Assembly (NCBI GenBank): GCA_963576565.1
Contig: OY755046.1
Location: 51,702,786-51,766,785, forward strand
From: Aspidapion aeneum
Lineage: Eukaryota; Arthropoda; Insecta; Coleoptera; Brentidae
DNA length: 64,000 nt
Direction: 5' to 3'
Under the pieces are notes generated by a model. The model did no database searches and was not told where the DNA came from. It worked only from the letters and a program-made list of their open reading frames with translations. Below, one piece after another: positions 45,601 to 53,859 of the stretch (the stretch's first letter is position 1; each line of letters starts with the position of its first letter). A program made the position numbers and the translations under genes.

Positions 45601-48188
45601 AAAAGTCATTGTCGATGATGAGAGATACTGGCCTGTGGTGTTTGAGAGAGGGAGAAACTGGAATTTGCTGGTGTAAGTAAATATGTCTACCTTAGACTTT
45701 TTTTTTAAATAATAAAACCTATTTATTAAAAAATCACAGGGGAGAATACTATAAAGGGAATGCACGGGGGTTAGGAAAAAGCAGTCGCCGGGCCTAGAGC
45801 CTTGCTCACACAGCCTACTACTTTTTCAGGAAGTTAAATCCCCAGAAGATTACTCATTAGACAAAACCGGTCGGGAAAAATCGAGTATTTTAAAAGATCT
45901 ACGTGATTATCATTTTGTCGATAAACAATCTTTACTCTGAGACAAACAATTTATATCACTGGTTTAATTTAATAACAAACAACATTATCAATAATAAACT
46001 GGTAGTAATTAACATAACTGACGTTGCCAAATTTAATTTTCAGCCAAATCTTGTCAACCACAGGCTATATAGAAGTAAAACAACGCGCCGGTTGCCTATC
46101 CTATTTGGCCGATAAGTTGGGCTATCATAGCGAACTGGCAAGAACGTTGACCCACAGTCCCGTGGTGCCTTGGGATCCTAGCTCTTGTTCTATTGTGCAT
46201 TTTACTAGCGATGACACTGTTAGAAAGTTTTGCGATCTTATTTTAACATTGGAGAAGAAAGTAAGTGGTATTTTCGTAATATAATTTTTTTTCTCAGAAC
46301 TGATGCCGCAGTTGTGAAGTTATGTTCTGTCCGTGTTAAGCTTCGTAAAAGTACATCTATTTGTTTCACGTTATACAGTTGCAGCTGACAATGGCACCAT
46401 TGCCATCTAGAGACATACATTTTTACTAAGTGTTTTTTAATATATAAAACAATGGAGCCAGGTATGGTTCTTTATCGAGGTCTGTAATTTTTAGTACTTC
46501 TAAGCGTACTGCTATGTCCAAGCGCAGAGTTGGGGGGTAACGTGGTAATTCTCCCCCCCTAGAAAGAAAAATATGCACTTTTTGTTAACAATTAAAGGGA
46601 AAATAGGAGAATTACCCCCCACGCAGGGTGGTGAAGTTGTGAATTCGAGCCAGATTTGTATTATATAAGAATGTTGTCTTTTTAGGGCGTTGACAAGAAT
46701 AGTATTCCACTTGAGCAGAATGTGTTTACTCAAATGCTTACCAGAATCACCTACGATGCTGTAGTGAAAGACAAGCTTATGATCATAAACGTTTTTGCGT
46801 ATTTAGTGAAGGTGAGCTTTTTAGAGATTTTAATATTTTTACATCAGATACTTTAGTCAGTCAACCAACCATTACTGTGACATTAACATTATATAATTGG
46901 ATCGGGAGTAGAAGGACACTTGTAGGCAACCCGTTAGGAAACCTCACCAATCTTACTATACTTTGATTTTACGGGGGCTGTCCGAAAAATTTTCGGCCTG
47001 ACCAAGAAGTGTTTTTCTTGGTCAGGCCGAAAATTTTAAATATTTAATTTTTTCAACGATTCTCTAGCTTGTGGATACCCTCAGTAAAATACGTTTTTTT
47101 GAGTCCTGCAAAATGCCCTGTGGTTTCACACTTTACCTCTTCATTTGAAGTGAATTAGGCCCGCCGAGCCATTTGTCTAGATCTGGGAAAAGGTAATAGA
47201 GATAAGAAGAAGGAGCGTTATCGTGGTGAAAAAGCACTTTCATTTAGGCCAGATGTAGACGTTTATTCTGGATAGCCTCGTTAAGTTGGTCCAGTAAGTA
47301 TCATACCATGAGAGTCCCAGAAAACAGAAGCCATACCTTTTCCTGAAGAAGGGGCAGTTTTTGCCTTTTTTGGGGCCCTTTCACCAGGTCAGATCCACTG
47401 CTTCCGTTCGGTTCTTTTGTTTCTGGTGTGTAGTGGTGAATCCATGTTTCATCCATTGTTATAAACCGTCGAAAAAATTCAGATGGATTGCATTGAAATA
47501 GATCAAAATACTACTGTTCTGGTTTTATATTTTCATAAATCACCATTTTTGTTTCTGTGCCTTAAGAAATGTGTGAAAAGTCAAGGGCAATATTGTCGCC
47601 AAAATCACATGCTTGGTTTAGTCAGTCCGAAGTTAGAAATACTTCTACGCCTGCGCACTCTGATAGGAATCACTTTCAAGAATTTTCGCAGAGAAAAAAG
47701 TTGTTCGTCTCGGCAAGATAAACCTATGTACAAAAATTCGGCCTGTCACTCATCATTTAAAAAATAAACCGATATGCTGTGGACTAATATTTTTTGTTTG
47801 TTTTTAGACAATAATGGACCTAAATTCCTCCCCGAATCCAGTGGGCATCTGGCAGTTAAAAATAATCTTAAAACAAATAATGACAAAAAACGACATTCAC
47901 AATTTGCTTTCGAAAGAAACAGTACTTTCCCTGATCCAACAAGTCACTCAAATATTGGATTCTTGGGAAGATAACTTAAAATACTGCTTAGGTTTGCTAC
48001 TACAATCTAAAGAAGATTTTTGCAGTGAAAATCTAGTGACCAATGAAAAGTTAGCGACCTATGTTATTTTTTATGATATTCCTTGTGGCTTAGGAGTCAT
48101 GAAAGGTGATGTTTTGAGAAATATGATGTTACTAAAGAGATTTGATCTGAGTTCAGAGAGTACCTCGAAAATATTGAAATTTTGTTAG
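14900..48188 (+). CDS. shtd: Anaphase-promoting complex subunit 1 (APC1), 31 exons, complete
   Basis: Largest scaffold subunit of the APC/C ubiquitin ligase, which drives mitotic exit by ubiquitinating cyclins and securin. Exons: 14900-14923, 15372-15497, 17209-17521, 18334-18477, 20700-20849, 22895-23181, 25436-25602, 26132-26344, 26554-26740, 29074-29228, 29420-29568, 29908-30180, 30343-30672, 31345-31604, 31762-31932, 33462-33635, 35692-35840, 38842-38994, 39270-39505, 40684-40821, 41369-41550, 41783-41984, 42192-42410, 42688-42814, 43860-44061, 44693-44816, 44929-45040, 45424-45672, 46044-46260, 46686-46811, 47808-48188. Total 5940 nt, 1979 aa, against 1944 aa in human. Every junction is AG/GT and in phase. 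The start [10 protein letters not shown] aligns with an internal MIAA..EF of human APC1. Hallmarks: [54 protein letters not shown]. The least certain parts are the fast-evolving exon 3 and the unusual GTAGAG donor of exon 27. Introns are loaded with repeats. Confidence 0.96.
15055..15953. repeat. shtd: Two short MITEs with GAGGGGTGATCAGC ends, APC1 introns 1 and 2
   Basis: Copy 1 is ~15055-15208 and copy 2 is 15852-15953. Both begin with a GGGGTGATCAGC end, share CAAATTTGTACACCATCCTA and a TGTCCTGTxGA segment, and close with an inverse end (GGCAGCTGAT in copy 1, GCTGATCACCCCTC in copy 2). Exon 2 (15372-15497) lies between them. Confidence 0.7.
15209..15270 (+). repeat. shtd: 27-bp near-perfect hairpin in APC1 intron 1
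   Basis: Arms 15209-15235 and 15244-15270 are complementary at 26 of 27 positions (GTGAGTCCTTTTTTAAGCT against its inverse), with an 8-nt loop. It directly follows the MITE. It would fold strongly in the pre-mRNA; no function is known. Confidence 0.75.
16440..17190. repeat. shtd: CTGACC-ended family, incomplete copy, APC1 intron 2
   Basis: The left end GGGGAGATAAAGAAAAACTG then ACCC matches the family. The interior has the TCAGCCTAAAATTTCCT and ATCTCAGAAACTAAA blocks seen, some inverted, in the 54.7-55.9 kb copy. No matching right end was seen before exon 3 (17209). A 75-codon hydrophobic frame inside is not a gene. Confidence 0.5.
17780..17907 (-). mobile_element. LTR-retrotransposon reverse transcriptase fragment (gypsy-like)
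   Basis: On the minus strand this reads [20 protein letters not shown] then [13 protein letters not shown] and IEDITS before a stop. That is the fingers region of a Ty3/gypsy-type RT (usual form: [19 protein letters not shown]...YPLP). Only ~43 codons survive, inside APC1 intron 3. Confidence 0.8.
18579..18620. repeat. (AT)21 microsatellite
   Basis: Uninterrupted AT dinucleotides across the block, in APC1 intron 4, just left of a possible Penelope fragment. Confidence 0.95.
18660..18800 (-). mobile_element. Possible Penelope-like element end
   Basis: The minus strand carries CTGAAGGTCTTTGGACCG, GAAACGTCAATAAATGTG and TAGTTTTATTAGAACC, the kind of terminal sequence seen at Penelope element ends (ACGTC followed by AATAAA). 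There is no coding part. It abuts the AT microsatellite. Confidence 0.45.
18968..20130. other. shtd: APC1 intron 4 stretch with GC palindrome and possible LTR/PBS remnant
   Basis: 18968-19006 is an inverted repeat, ATCAGGGGGGTA / TATACCCCCCTGAT, around a G-rich loop. At ~19592 TGGGGGGCTCGTATGGTAT resembles a tRNA-Pro primer-binding site (known form TGGGGGCTCGTCCGGGAT) and could follow a decayed LTR. No gag or pol could be read downstream. Weak lead only. Confidence 0.3.
20165..20255 (-). repeat. Dispersed repeat with AGATCTAATGGACACC, short inverted copy
   Basis: The reverse complement shares AGATCTAATGGACACC, AACACTGCTTGG and ATGTGACACCCT with longer copies at 42962-43330, 43438-43755 and 56735-57080. 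Confidence 0.7.
21040..21790 (+). pseudogene. Degraded mariner transposase (irritans-like), copy A
   Basis: In APC1 intron 5. Readable blocks: the N-terminal HTH ([19 protein letters not shown]), the [11 protein letters not shown] linker, [19 protein letters not shown] with the first catalytic Asp, [13 protein letters not shown], and the C-terminal end [11 protein letters not shown] followed by a stop. Frameshifts, stops and internal deletions destroy the rest. It is inactive and sits directly before the second mariner at 21819. Confidence 0.88.
21819..22620 (+). mobile_element. Internally deleted mariner with TIRs and TA duplication, copy B
   Basis: The left TIR (TGAGGCTGTGATATTTAATG) and the inverse of the right TIR (CGAGGTTGGTATGATAATTA) share the continuation AATGAGCCT. 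TA flanks both ends (21817-21818 and 22621-22622). Within, 21984-22130 encodes the HTH domain ([20 protein letters not shown]) and [14 protein letters not shown] deletion then joins it to [11 protein letters not shown] with the second catalytic Asp, [10 protein letters not shown] (third Asp replaced by Gly) and LKGDYVEK before a stop. It is a different mariner lineage from copy A. Confidence 0.9.
24477..24746. repeat. MITE with ~100-bp inverted arms
   Basis: The left end AAATATTAGCGACCGACCGT is the inverse of the right end with one mismatch. Both arms continue through TCTTCGTTTAAATGCGA and a GAAACGTCAAA segment. Total ~270 bp. Confidence 0.85.
25300..25362 (-). repeat. tRNA-derived SINE head (minus strand)
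   Basis: On the minus strand TGACTCAATGGGC is A-box-like and GAATTCGAGTC is B-box-like, ~40 bp apart, with GCATAGCCAAAGG between them. An A/G-rich tail-like stretch adjoins on the plus strand (25255-25290). It lacks good cloverleaf pairing, so a functional tRNA is unlikely. Confidence 0.5.
25436..26344 (+). other. shtd: APC1 exons 7-8: Ser/Pro-rich disordered loop with S/T-P sites
   Basis: These exons encode residues ~349-475, between two parts of the N-terminal beta-propeller. The segment is poor in hydrophobics and has five S/T-P pairs: T366, S368 (in SPIK, a full CDK consensus), S399, S408 and S417. In vertebrate APC1 the loop at this position is auto-inhibitory and CDK phosphorylation frees the CDC20 site; that role here is inferred from position and composition. 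The conserved FEYLWTDT (human: DHLWTET) near the end of exon 8 marks the return to the folded propeller. Confidence 0.7.
25640..25830. repeat. Dispersed repeat with GTCTGT tract, copy 2 (inverted)
   Basis: Reverse complement of the 3060-3240 repeat: shared CAGACAGACATCACGACGAT, TTGCTAGGATAGGTCAAAAT and AGGAGCTATCGTGTTACGGA. It starts about 40 bp after APC1 exon 7. Confidence 0.75.
27200..28090 (+). pseudogene. LINE fragment: RNase H domain and 3' end, degenerate
   Basis: In APC1 intron 9. One frame reads [14 protein letters not shown] (the first catalytic Asp of RNase H in YTD). After a frameshift another reads [19 protein letters not shown] (with the catalytic Glu). Farther on, [20 protein letters not shown] is the C-terminal tail typical of I/Jockey-type LINEs. 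Many stops; inactive. Confidence 0.78.
28478..28711. repeat. Near-perfect tandem duplication of 116 bp
   Basis: Copies 28478-28593 and 28594-28709 start AACTTCGCTTTGTTGCTTTC and differ at only two or three positions, so the duplication is recent. The AAAACATCAAGTTTTTT tract is where they differ. In APC1 intron 9. Confidence 0.9.
30673..31344. other. shtd: APC1 intron 13, nothing recognised
   Basis: AT-rich intron sequence with no coding remnants, inverted repeats or tandem repeats that I could support. Confidence 0.5.
32007..32235 (+). pseudogene. NUMT: 5' part of mitochondrial nad2
   Basis: From an ATT start at 32007 the frame stays open only if TGA is Trp (32082, 32094). With the invertebrate mitochondrial code (AGA Ser, ATA Met) it gives SSYSWFSMWMGL, then NLLSFIPL and [15 protein letters not shown], all hallmarks of insect ND2. 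Similarity fades after ~32235. It lies in APC1 intron 15, between exon 15 and a Jockey fragment, so this is nuclear-integrated mitochondrial DNA. The nuclear-code 100-codon frame at 32097-32399 is a by-product. Confidence 0.88.
32395..33425 (-). pseudogene. Jockey-type LINE reverse transcriptase fragment
   Basis: Minus-strand blocks in order: [31 protein letters not shown] (RT motif A), MPQGSVPGP (motif B), [11 protein letters not shown] where FADDTALL is expected (catalytic DD lost), [14 protein letters not shown] (thumb), [23 protein letters not shown] and the tail [13 protein letters not shown]. Stops and shifts throughout; the 5' half is missing. In APC1 intron 15. Confidence 0.9.
33845..35680. 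mobile_element. TIR element carrying a ~170-bp satellite array, APC1 intron 16
   Basis: Outer ends CCCGCTCATATTAG (from ~33864) and CTAATATGAGTGGG (to ~35667) are inverted, as are the inner blocks GCTGGATTTTTGTATAATTA and TAATTATACAAAAATCCAGC and the CGCTAGATAT / ATATCTAGCG segments. Between them lies a tandem array (34020-35080) with CTCGGTGC or a variant at 34153, 34322, 34476, 34621, 34790 and 34960. No transposase is present. The element occupies nearly all of the 2.06-kb intron and ends ~11 bp before the exon 17 acceptor. Confidence 0.8.
35937..37050 (-). pseudogene. LINE 3' fragment: RNase H domain, stop-containing
   Basis: The minus strand reads [20 protein letters not shown] (the linker between RT and RNase H), [14 protein letters not shown] (catalytic Glu), an in-frame TGA near 36627, [14 protein letters not shown] (catalytic Asp), [20 protein letters not shown] (His and last Asp), and VFTGH-like tail remnants. 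It ends in a GAT/ATC microsatellite (35939-35968) that probably marks the LINE 3' tail. In APC1 intron 17. Confidence 0.88.
37925..38745. repeat. Tandem pair of an unknown ~417-bp repeat
   Basis: GGCATTTTACATTAA recurs 417 bp apart (38111, 38528). Both copies share GAAGCGACC, GGGTTAAAACGAATAACCTA, TTGAATTTAGACGGTTGTGT and TCCATCGACGAAACGATT. Identity is roughly 85-90% by eye. Short frames of 60-100 codons inside show no recognisable protein. In APC1 intron 17. Confidence 0.75.
39676..40385 (+). repeat. CTCACAC-ended element with internal tandem repeats, copy 1
   Basis: Left border CTGCCAATCTATGGGC then AAGCTCACACTAGGTACTAT. Three ~114-bp units follow, with CAATTACCTTTCGTTTGATA near 39790, 39904 and 40018 and a CCCCACCCTTTTT block. 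Then come TTTTTGAGTTATGCGCGTTG, a short CAGA tract, and the right-end palindrome CTCACACTACTATAGTATAG with its inverse. Other copies: 50585-51390 (inverted) and 56004-56675. In APC1 intron 19. Confidence 0.85.
40388..40625. repeat. Short MITE version of the intron-16 TIR element
   Basis: Left GGCTGAATTTTTGTATACTT and right AAAAATTCAGCC are inverted and match the inner ends of the 33845-35680 element, including ACATTTGGGGCCTTATATCT. It has no satellite array. It ends ~58 bp before APC1 exon 20. Confidence 0.75.
42962..43755 (+). repeat. Two direct copies of the AGATCTAATGGACACC repeat, APC1 intron 24
   Basis: Copy A 42962-43330 and copy B 43438-43755 share TTCGAAAGCTTAAC or similar, GGTCCAAGATCTAATGGACA, TTAACTGTTTCGTCC, GGTCAATGTGACACCCTTGC and GAGAATCCATCACGTG. 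The two copies fill most of the 1.05-kb intron. Confidence 0.85.
44250..44650. repeat. Moderately GC-rich interspersed repeat, APC1 intron 25
   Basis: This block differs from its AT-rich flanks and ends with TTCAGTCGCCTCTTACGACA and GGGGTTACCTTGGTGCTATT, a type of non-coding end I associate with insect retroelement 3' sequences. No frame or TIR was found; class uncertain. Confidence 0.4.
46529..46628. repeat. Small foldback in APC1 intron 29
   Basis: GTGGTAATTCTCCCCCC near the left end pairs with GGAGAATTACCCCCCACG on the right across ~50 bp. Non-coding. Confidence 0.65.
46986..47037. repeat. Perfect 23-bp palindrome at a mariner end
   Basis: Arms 46986-47008 and 47015-47037 are exact inverse copies (core TTTTCGGCCTGACCAAGAA) around a 6-nt loop. 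The right arm doubles as the left TIR of the mariner that follows. Confidence 0.9.
47018..47750 (-). pseudogene. Degraded mariner with DETWIH motif, APC1 intron 30
   Basis: Minus-strand blocks: [20 protein letters not shown] then [11 protein letters not shown] (first catalytic Asp in MDETWIH), FSGTLMVWYLLDQL, RLHLA, stop, [11 protein letters not shown] (second Asp), then after a deletion [16 protein letters not shown]. The ends GTCAGGCCGAAAATTTT and the inverse of AAAAATTCGGCCTGTCAC are TIR-like. The N-terminal HTH is not readable. Inactive. Confidence 0.85.
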
Positions 48189-48562
48189 GACTAAATTTTA
48201 AGGTAAGTAGAGTGTATAGTTTATACACAGCTTCATTGTAAAAATGTTGCGGCATGCATTTTTCATGTTGCTATAGACTATTTTAGACTATAGATTTATT
48301 AATATGAATTTTAGTGAATCCTTTGAAATTATTTAAGTGTTAGTCATTTTTTGGCTGTAAAGAGTGAAAACAAAAAAGGTCTTATAGGAGAACAGACAAA
48401 TTGTTAAAATTAGCATTTTGTCTAATATTTTATATAAACACAGAATCGAACCTTGGAAATTTGATAAAAATGTATATTAGTACAAAATTACAAAAACAAT
48501 AATTTAAAAAGTAGAATATGAGCGAAATGAATATAAAATTTGTAAGTTTTTAATTTTTCCAA

Positions 48563-49298
48563 ATGTATACTCTCTAAAAGGTCTGTACAAAATCTTACTA
48601 CATATTCCTGAGGTCAAAATAAGTCGATTTAATGCAAATTACCTTAGTCCAAAATTGCTCCGTTTCAGAGATGGTGAATTTAAAAATTAAATTTCTAAAT
48701 TAAAAAATTTCATGAGCGAAATTGCCGAAAAGCAACAAACTTGAATAAAGCTTTGAGAACAATAGTCAGTAGAAAACTGGCCGTTGCTATGACATTTTGC
48801 CAGTGTAAAACACTCTAGTGAAATAGTCATTCCAAATAATTTCAGTATTCCGTTGCGGCATCGAACAATAAAAACGGAAATATCTCGAAAACGACTTACT
48901 TTAGCGCATGTCAACAAGAGTACCTTTTTGGCTTAAAAAGATCCAGGAAAACATTTTCTTAATAAAAAAAGTTAAAAGTTACACTGAGAAAAAAGTTATA
49001 GTCATTTTAAACTATAAAAAGAGCAGTGTGAAGCGCCCTCTAACGGCCACAGTGAAAAGGTATCCATATTTAGGTTTTGCATCCTAAAAAACCCCCGAGT
49101 ACCAATTTTTAAAGTAATGCGTTGAGAAATGTTCATAATTTTTAAGACAATCGATTTTTAATTTTTAAATTTCCCACCCTGTATCTCTGAAACGGAGGAA
49201 TTTCGGACTAAGGTAAGTTGCTTTAAATCGACTTATTTTGACCTCAGGAATATGTGCTAAGATTTTGTACAGACCTTTTAGAGACACCCTGTATATAC
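48563..49298. repeat. TIR element with ~100-bp arms
   Basis: The left arm (CTCTAAAAGGTCTGTACAAA, then ATTCCTGAGGTCAAAATAAG, then CCGTTTCAGAGAT) is inverted at 49190-49298. The right end reads ACACCCTGTATA, a common terminal motif of insect non-autonomous elements. No coding content. Confidence 0.8.
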
Positions 49299-49646
49299 TT
49301 TTTCGTCTGATTTTTGAATTTAGTTTAGTCTTTTTTTTCTCAAAAGAGGAAAAAGAGTACTTATTTAATTTCATTTTTGAAAACAGAACTGTTAATTAGG
49401 TCGTTGTAAATATGATATAAATATTAAACAATTTTTTTACTAAATATTGTATTTTTGCTCACCTGAATATCCTGAAAATAAAAGGCTTCCCAACAAAAGG
49501 AGTTATAAATAATTTTTTTACCGAATATATAAGTTAAGACAATTCCCATAATATTATTTTTCCTACGACCAGGCACATAAAAAATGATGGGTTTCACACG
49601 ATTTGCATCCTCAAAAAATGTTTAATTTCAGCAGTGTGCAGAAATT

Positions 49647-49736
49647 TTTCCGCACATGTGTGGAAAAGTACTTTTCTGTACACGTATTAAATAGTGTACG
49701 ATGATTCCAAAGTACTTTTCCACATACGTGCGAAAA
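49647..49736. repeat. Short foldback with ~26-bp arms
   Basis: TTTTTCCGCACATGTGTGGA then AAAGTAC pairs with GTACTTTTCCACATACGTGC then GAAAAA, with two or three mismatches. Confidence 0.75.
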
Positions 49737-50584
49737 AGCAGTTTTATTTAATTTGTGCAAAATTAAAAACCAATTTTAAAAAAAATTAGATAGTTCAACA
49801 GTGTTCGTAGCTTTCACTCGGCTAGCGTCTCGTTCACAACATTTACGCTCGTGTGAAATTTGTCACTTTCTTCTCTAGTTATGTAATATACTATTTTGTT
49901 ATAGGAGTCATATTTTATATAGAAATAAGAAATAGTGGAGATAAAAAAAAAGTTTTCAAAACTAATAGCTTAAATAATCGAATGGATGATTCTACAAAAA
50001 TGGTGCTGTGGAGTGGGAATGCATATTTTTCAAACACAGACTGCAAATGAAGCATAGTTTTAGTTATAAGATTTAAAACGAAATGTTTTCTTTATGGAGC
50101 ATTTGAGTTTAATGTATAAAAAAATTGCAAGTTTATAATTTTTTTTATTTCAAAGCAAATACCTCATTCCTCTGGTGTAGTCCCAAACCAAATATTAAAA
50201 ACTCAAATTGAAAAAATATCCTAATAAATAATATTTAACCAAGTCTTAACTATTTATCAAAAAATTGATAAAACTTAAGTTTGCAGTCATATTTTTGAAA
50301 ATCCGGAAAATTTTACAATTTTAAACGTGCTCCATTTTTAATAACACAATATTTGTGAATACCACCGGTTAATTTCTAGAGAAAGAGATGGCCCTGGATA
50401 TCTAATTTACTTGTGAGGGTGACAAGTTGTGACAGATAATGTCAACTTTAGTTTGGTTTAAGTTATAGATCTTTTTATTTTCGGCAGAAAATTAGTTTTT
50501 TTCGGAGAAATTAAAAAGGAACGCTTCAATTATCATCCCTCTAGTAAGTAAATATTCGACTAATATCAATAGTATAATTTTTAG

Positions 50585-50752
50585 CTCACACATATACTAT
50601 ACTATAGTAGTGTTAGCTCACACATATACTATACTATAGTAGTGTGAGCTATGGTGATCCTAATTTTTTCGAGAAAAAAAAAGTTGCTCCGATTTCAAAA
50701 ATTTTTATATATCTTTGCGTTTCAGATGATTTTGAAACTTTTTTGTTGCGCC

Positions 50753-50790
<38 letters not shown>

Positions 50791-51390
50791 ATGTCTGTCT
50801 GTCTGTCTGTGTGTCTGTATGTCTGTCTGTAACGACCAACGCGCATAACTCAAAAACCGCTTGGCCGATTTTAATGAAATTTGGTACCTAGGCTTGATCT
50901 TGGGTCGAGATGGTCCCATTTAAAAATGAACAAAATCCACCGAACACAAACCAAATAAAATGGTAGGGGAAGATTTCAAAAATTAGAGTTTATGTGAAAA
51001 TATGGCGTGTGTGATATTAAACGAAAGGTAATTGAGTCTGCAGTTAAACAAAATACATTTTAATTTATTTAAAAAAAAAGGGTGGGGGTATATTTTAAAA
51101 ATTAGAGTTTAAGTGAAAATATGGCGTGTGTGATATCAAACGAAAGGTAATTGAGTCCGGACTTTAAGAAAATACATTTTAGTTTTTGTTTTTTTTGTAA
51201 GGGTGGGGGTAGATTTCAAAAATTTGAGTTTAAGTGTAAACATGGCTTGTGTGGTATCAAACAAAAGGTAATTTAGTCTGGAGTTGAATAAAATATATTT
51301 CAGTTTTTAGTTATATTAGCTCATACGTACACTATAACTATAGTACCTAGTGTGAGCTTAGGGGCCCATATATTGGCAGAGTATTTTGTT
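50585..51390 (-). repeat. CTCACAC-ended element, copy 2, with a long CTGT microsatellite
   Basis: Inverted relative to copies 1 and 3. The palindromic end is partly doubled (50585-50650). A CTGT tract runs at 50751-50830, much longer than in the other copies. It is followed by AACGACCAACGCGCATAACT, three or so ~114-bp units and the TGCCAATATATGGGCC border inverted at ~51360-51380. Confidence 0.85.
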
Positions 51391-52635
51391 GATTGTTTTA
51401 AAATTATAAGTATAGGAACTTTGTTTATATAAAACTTAAGTTAAGTAGTCTAAATAGAATTTGATTTAAATTGGAAAACCATTAAAAAACTCATTCCTCT
51501 GGTACTCATCCCTCTGGAATTTTTATGCAATAATTCCTAAAATTCGGGAAAATAAATGTTTCTTAGCTTACACCTAATTAGTTACATAAATTTAAAAAAA
51601 AAAATTATTTACTGTGCTGTATTGTTATTTAAAGGCAACGACCAAAAATGATATCCATATAGCCCACTTTTGGTAGAATCATCCATAGAAACTCAAATTT
51701 TTGTAGCCAACAAAGGTGACATTGATTGATTGAGTAAAAATCTTGGAATTCAAGAAAACAAAATAAAAATATACCTTGGAATTTTTTAAGATTTTATAGT
51801 TGTAATTTCAAAACAACTATTTTTAGCTACTGCCATTTTTTGCTTGTTTAATTTCTTTATAAAATAAAAAGATTAATACTATTTTTTTATCACAGTCTTA
51901 GTCCTCTCAAATTAACAAGGCTGATAATTTTTGAAATTGCCAGATTGCCAAAATCACTTTTAAAATATTGTCAATGATCAGCATTCGACACTGTTGCAAT
52001 GCACAATAGGATCAGGCTTGTTTATTCAAAGGGGCTGTATACAGCATGTTAAATTAAAAAAAAATAAAATAAAAAAAAATTCTAGATTTTTTCTGAATTT
52101 TTCAATTTTCTCCCACTCCTCAAATAATACTGCTTAGAAGGCAAAAACTTTTAGACTAAGGCGGGCGGGTATGGTACTTTCATACATCTTTTACAAAAAA
52201 GTTTGATAAAGTACATTTTATAAAATATTTGATAGTGTTATAGCCCATCTTTTATAATAAATATATAAGAATTATTTTGCAAAAATCTTTGACGGTGTAG
52301 TATCTACCTAAAAGTTATTTGATTTTGATGTTTGTTTTTTACATTTTGAAAAAATAACAAACGTATAAAAAATACGCATGAAATTATTTAAAATTCAAGT
52401 AGCTGCTTTATACAAATATTAATAAGAAAACTATAATATTCTTAACATTTCTTTTGGCTCGTCTTTGGACAGAATGAGCTAAAAACATATCGTGTAAAAA
52501 CGCTTTCGAAACTTGCTTTATATATTATCCAATCTGTTTCCACTAAGTAGTACCATTTCTTTTATTAAAATAATTATTCTGTATAAAGCAACGATTTAAA
52601 AGGATCGAAACACAGGCCTTTTTGGATAGTTAGAT

Positions 52636-53309
52636 TGCGAATTTGGAGAAACGCTCGGACACGTCGATTTTGTTTGCGAGGGGGACACTTTCTGGCTATC
52701 TTGAAATTTTTGTGGTACGAACCCCCTTCGAGGGGTATACTTTACCCCTATATTTTGAATAGGGAAAGTGGGTCTAGTGATACCTTGTTTTGAAGGCCTT
52801 TTGAATGTCCTTACAACCGTGTAAAAATTTAAAAAATCTATCCATTAGTTTTTGAGATAATTGCCTTCAAACTTTTAAATTTAAAATGGACTGATAAAAT
52901 AAAAACTTAATTAGAATTTTATCTTTTTCGGGTTTAATTTTTATTTTATCATTCCATGTTAAATTTGAAAGCAAATATCTCAAAAACTAATCAATGGATT
53001 TTCGAAATTTTTACACGGTTGTAAAAATATTCAAGAGAGCTTCAAAACAAGGTATCACTAGACCCACTTTCCCTATTCAAAATAAAGGGCAAATATCTCA
53101 AAAACTAATCAATGGATTTTCGAAATTTTTACAAGGTTGTAAAGATATTCAAGAGAGCTACAAAACAAGGTATCACTAGACCCACTTTCCCTATTCAAAA
53201 TATAGGGGTAAAGTATACCCCTCGAAGGGGGTTCGTGCTACGAAAATTTCAAGATAGCCAAAAAGTGTCCCCCTCGCAAACAAAATCGACGTGTTTCTCC
53301 AAATTCGCA
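52636..53309. repeat. Long foldback (~220-bp arms) with an internal 118-bp duplication
   Basis: The left end TGCGAATTTGGAGAAAC and the right end GTTTCTCCAAATTCGCA are inverted. Arms continue through AAATCGACGTG, GAGGGGGACACTTT, ACCCCCTTCGAGGGGTATAC and AGGGAAAGTGGGTCTAGTGA. On the right, a unit with AATATCTCAAAAACTAATCA is duplicated in tandem (~52974 and ~53092). No protein was recognised. Confidence 0.85.
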
Positions 53310-53859
53310 TTCGGTTTGGTGATAGTAGTTTACTTATCACCTTTTTTAAAATTTATTGACTATCTTTGACTTTTTATTAACAAAACGCTGTTTTTTTTTT
53401 AAACTTTTATGGGTAAAATCTTTATGTAGAGATAAAACAATTTTTATTTTTTAGTTAAAAACGACGCATCGTAGAAAAAAAATTAAAGAAACATTATTTA
53501 ACTGAAATCAGACTGTGATTTCAAAAATAATTTGAAAGCAAAGAAAAATCCATTGGCGTATCATTTTTTTCTTCAAAAATCTGTTGTTGCTTTATGAAGA
53601 AAAGTATACAGCTAAATTAACCTTTATTCTGTACAAAATTAAGCGTTATTGTCCCAAGTAGTTTTCTAGATAATAATTTTTTTCATTTTTTTTAAGAAAA
53701 CTTTAACACACTGTATTTTCCCAACGAAGCATTTTTCGACCTGTGTTGTATAGACTTTTTTTAAATATTTTTCAACGTACAATTCGCTGGTGAAGTTTGG
53801 CTTGTTAAGATCGGGTCACCCTGTATACGTAGGAATATTACGTATGTGCTAAAGATCGC

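Larger units (their letters stand above)
48189..52635. other. Intergenic after APC1: repeats, no gene recognised
   Basis: Holds foldbacks at 48563-49298 and 49647-49736 and a CTCACAC-ended element (50585-51390). A GTAAGT donor-like site follows the APC1 stop by 14 nt (48203). No canonical AATAAA was seen in the first ~500 nt after the stop. 51400-52635 is AT-rich and featureless to my reading. Confidence 0.5.
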
